Shown: positions 25,147 to 25,248 of the stretch, piece after piece
How the letters are laid out: every line of letters starts with the position of its first letter
How positions within the stretch are numbered: position 1 is the first letter of the stretch
IMG/VR virus record: IMGVR_UViG_3300017613_000426
Location: 1 to 25,248 of that record
Direction: 5' to 3' (one strand)
Source: a virus
Length of the DNA stretch: 25,248 nt
Notes under the pieces: model-generated
Seen by the model: only the letters and a program-made list of their open reading frames with translations
Told to the model about the DNA's origin: nothing
Database searches by the model: none
Made by a program: the position numbers and the translations under genes

Positions 25147-25248
25147 TGGCAGACTATGTAGACTTGCGGCCGCTGTTCACGAACGACGACCTTCGCGGCC
25201 TTATCGAGGTTGCGGTAGCAGTGGCAGCACAAAAGATCCAAGTGGAAG
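25146..25248 (+). CDS. Partial gene running off the window
   Basis: The ATG at 25146 overlaps the previous stop, with GAGGAGAGTG in front, and the frame stays open to the window end, giving 34 residues: MADYVDLRPLFTNDDLRGL, IEVAVAVAAQKIQVE. It appears helical with an acidic start. It probably begins the next phage module, but the fragment is too short for identification. Confidence 0.5.
   Translation, partial: MADYVDLRPLFTNDDLRGLIEVAVAVAAQKIQVE

Noticed and set aside
1-25248. CRISPR array, insertion sequence or integrase
   Set aside because: No regularly spaced repeats, transposase motifs or recombinase motifs were seen on either strand.

Overview
The window looks like part of a tailed double-stranded DNA phage, or a prophage of the same kind, of siphovirus type, whose host is probably a member of the Planctomycetota. 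The phage assignment rests on an ordered head-completion and tail module (head-tail adaptor, HK97 gp10-like protein, DUF3168-like tail terminator, tail tube, tail assembly chaperones with a classical -1 slippery heptamer, tape measure), followed by small regulatory genes and a replication and recombination module. The host assignment rests on a gene at 23245 that begins with the planctomycete extracellular-protein signature LERLEPRHMLSG, supported by cysteine-rich tail proteins and a phage-borne csrA. All genes except one tiny peptide gene lie on the plus strand. Most are packed with ATGA, TGATG or TAATG stop/start overlaps. No stretch of more than 300 bases lacks a gene or a described element.

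Layout. 1-2200: head-tail connectors, tail terminator, a decoration-like protein and the tail tube. 2196-4606: chaperone pair and a 499-residue tape measure. 4606-9103: distal tail and receptor-facing proteins, ending in two cysteine-rich products. 9105-11526: a regulatory region with three sigma70-like promoters, operator-like palindromes, two small helix-turn-helix proteins and several short unknown genes. 11527-11945: a candidate small RNA with GGA-bearing hairpins and an intrinsic terminator, followed by csrA. 12078-16046: replication and recombination genes, namely a Sak4-like ATPase, a DUF669-like ssDNA-binding protein with an SSB-type C-terminal tip, a winged-helix-like initiator, a DnaB-type helicase in two overlapping frames, and an Hjc-like nuclease. 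16046-20481: about fifteen very small genes, several with zinc-binding cysteines, around a C5-cytosine methyltransferase (with a second long reading frame inside it) and a MazG-like pyrophosphohydrolase, plus a tRNA-like fold. A strong terminator at 20511-20546 closes this region. 20587-25248: a secreted protein, a papain-like protease, a membrane-anchored coiled coil, the LEPR-motif protein, a frameshifted LamG-like fragment and the start of the next module.

How the genes may work together. The Sak4-like ATPase, DUF669-like protein, initiator, helicase and nuclease form one replication and recombination unit. Methyltransferase and MazG-like enzyme would adjust DNA modification and nucleotide pools. 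CsrA could redirect host mRNA translation, with the adjacent RNA as a possible antagonist. The last cassette is a candidate lysis or host-surface module. Terminase, portal, major capsid protein and any integrase are not in this window, so lifestyle (lytic or temperate) cannot be decided here.
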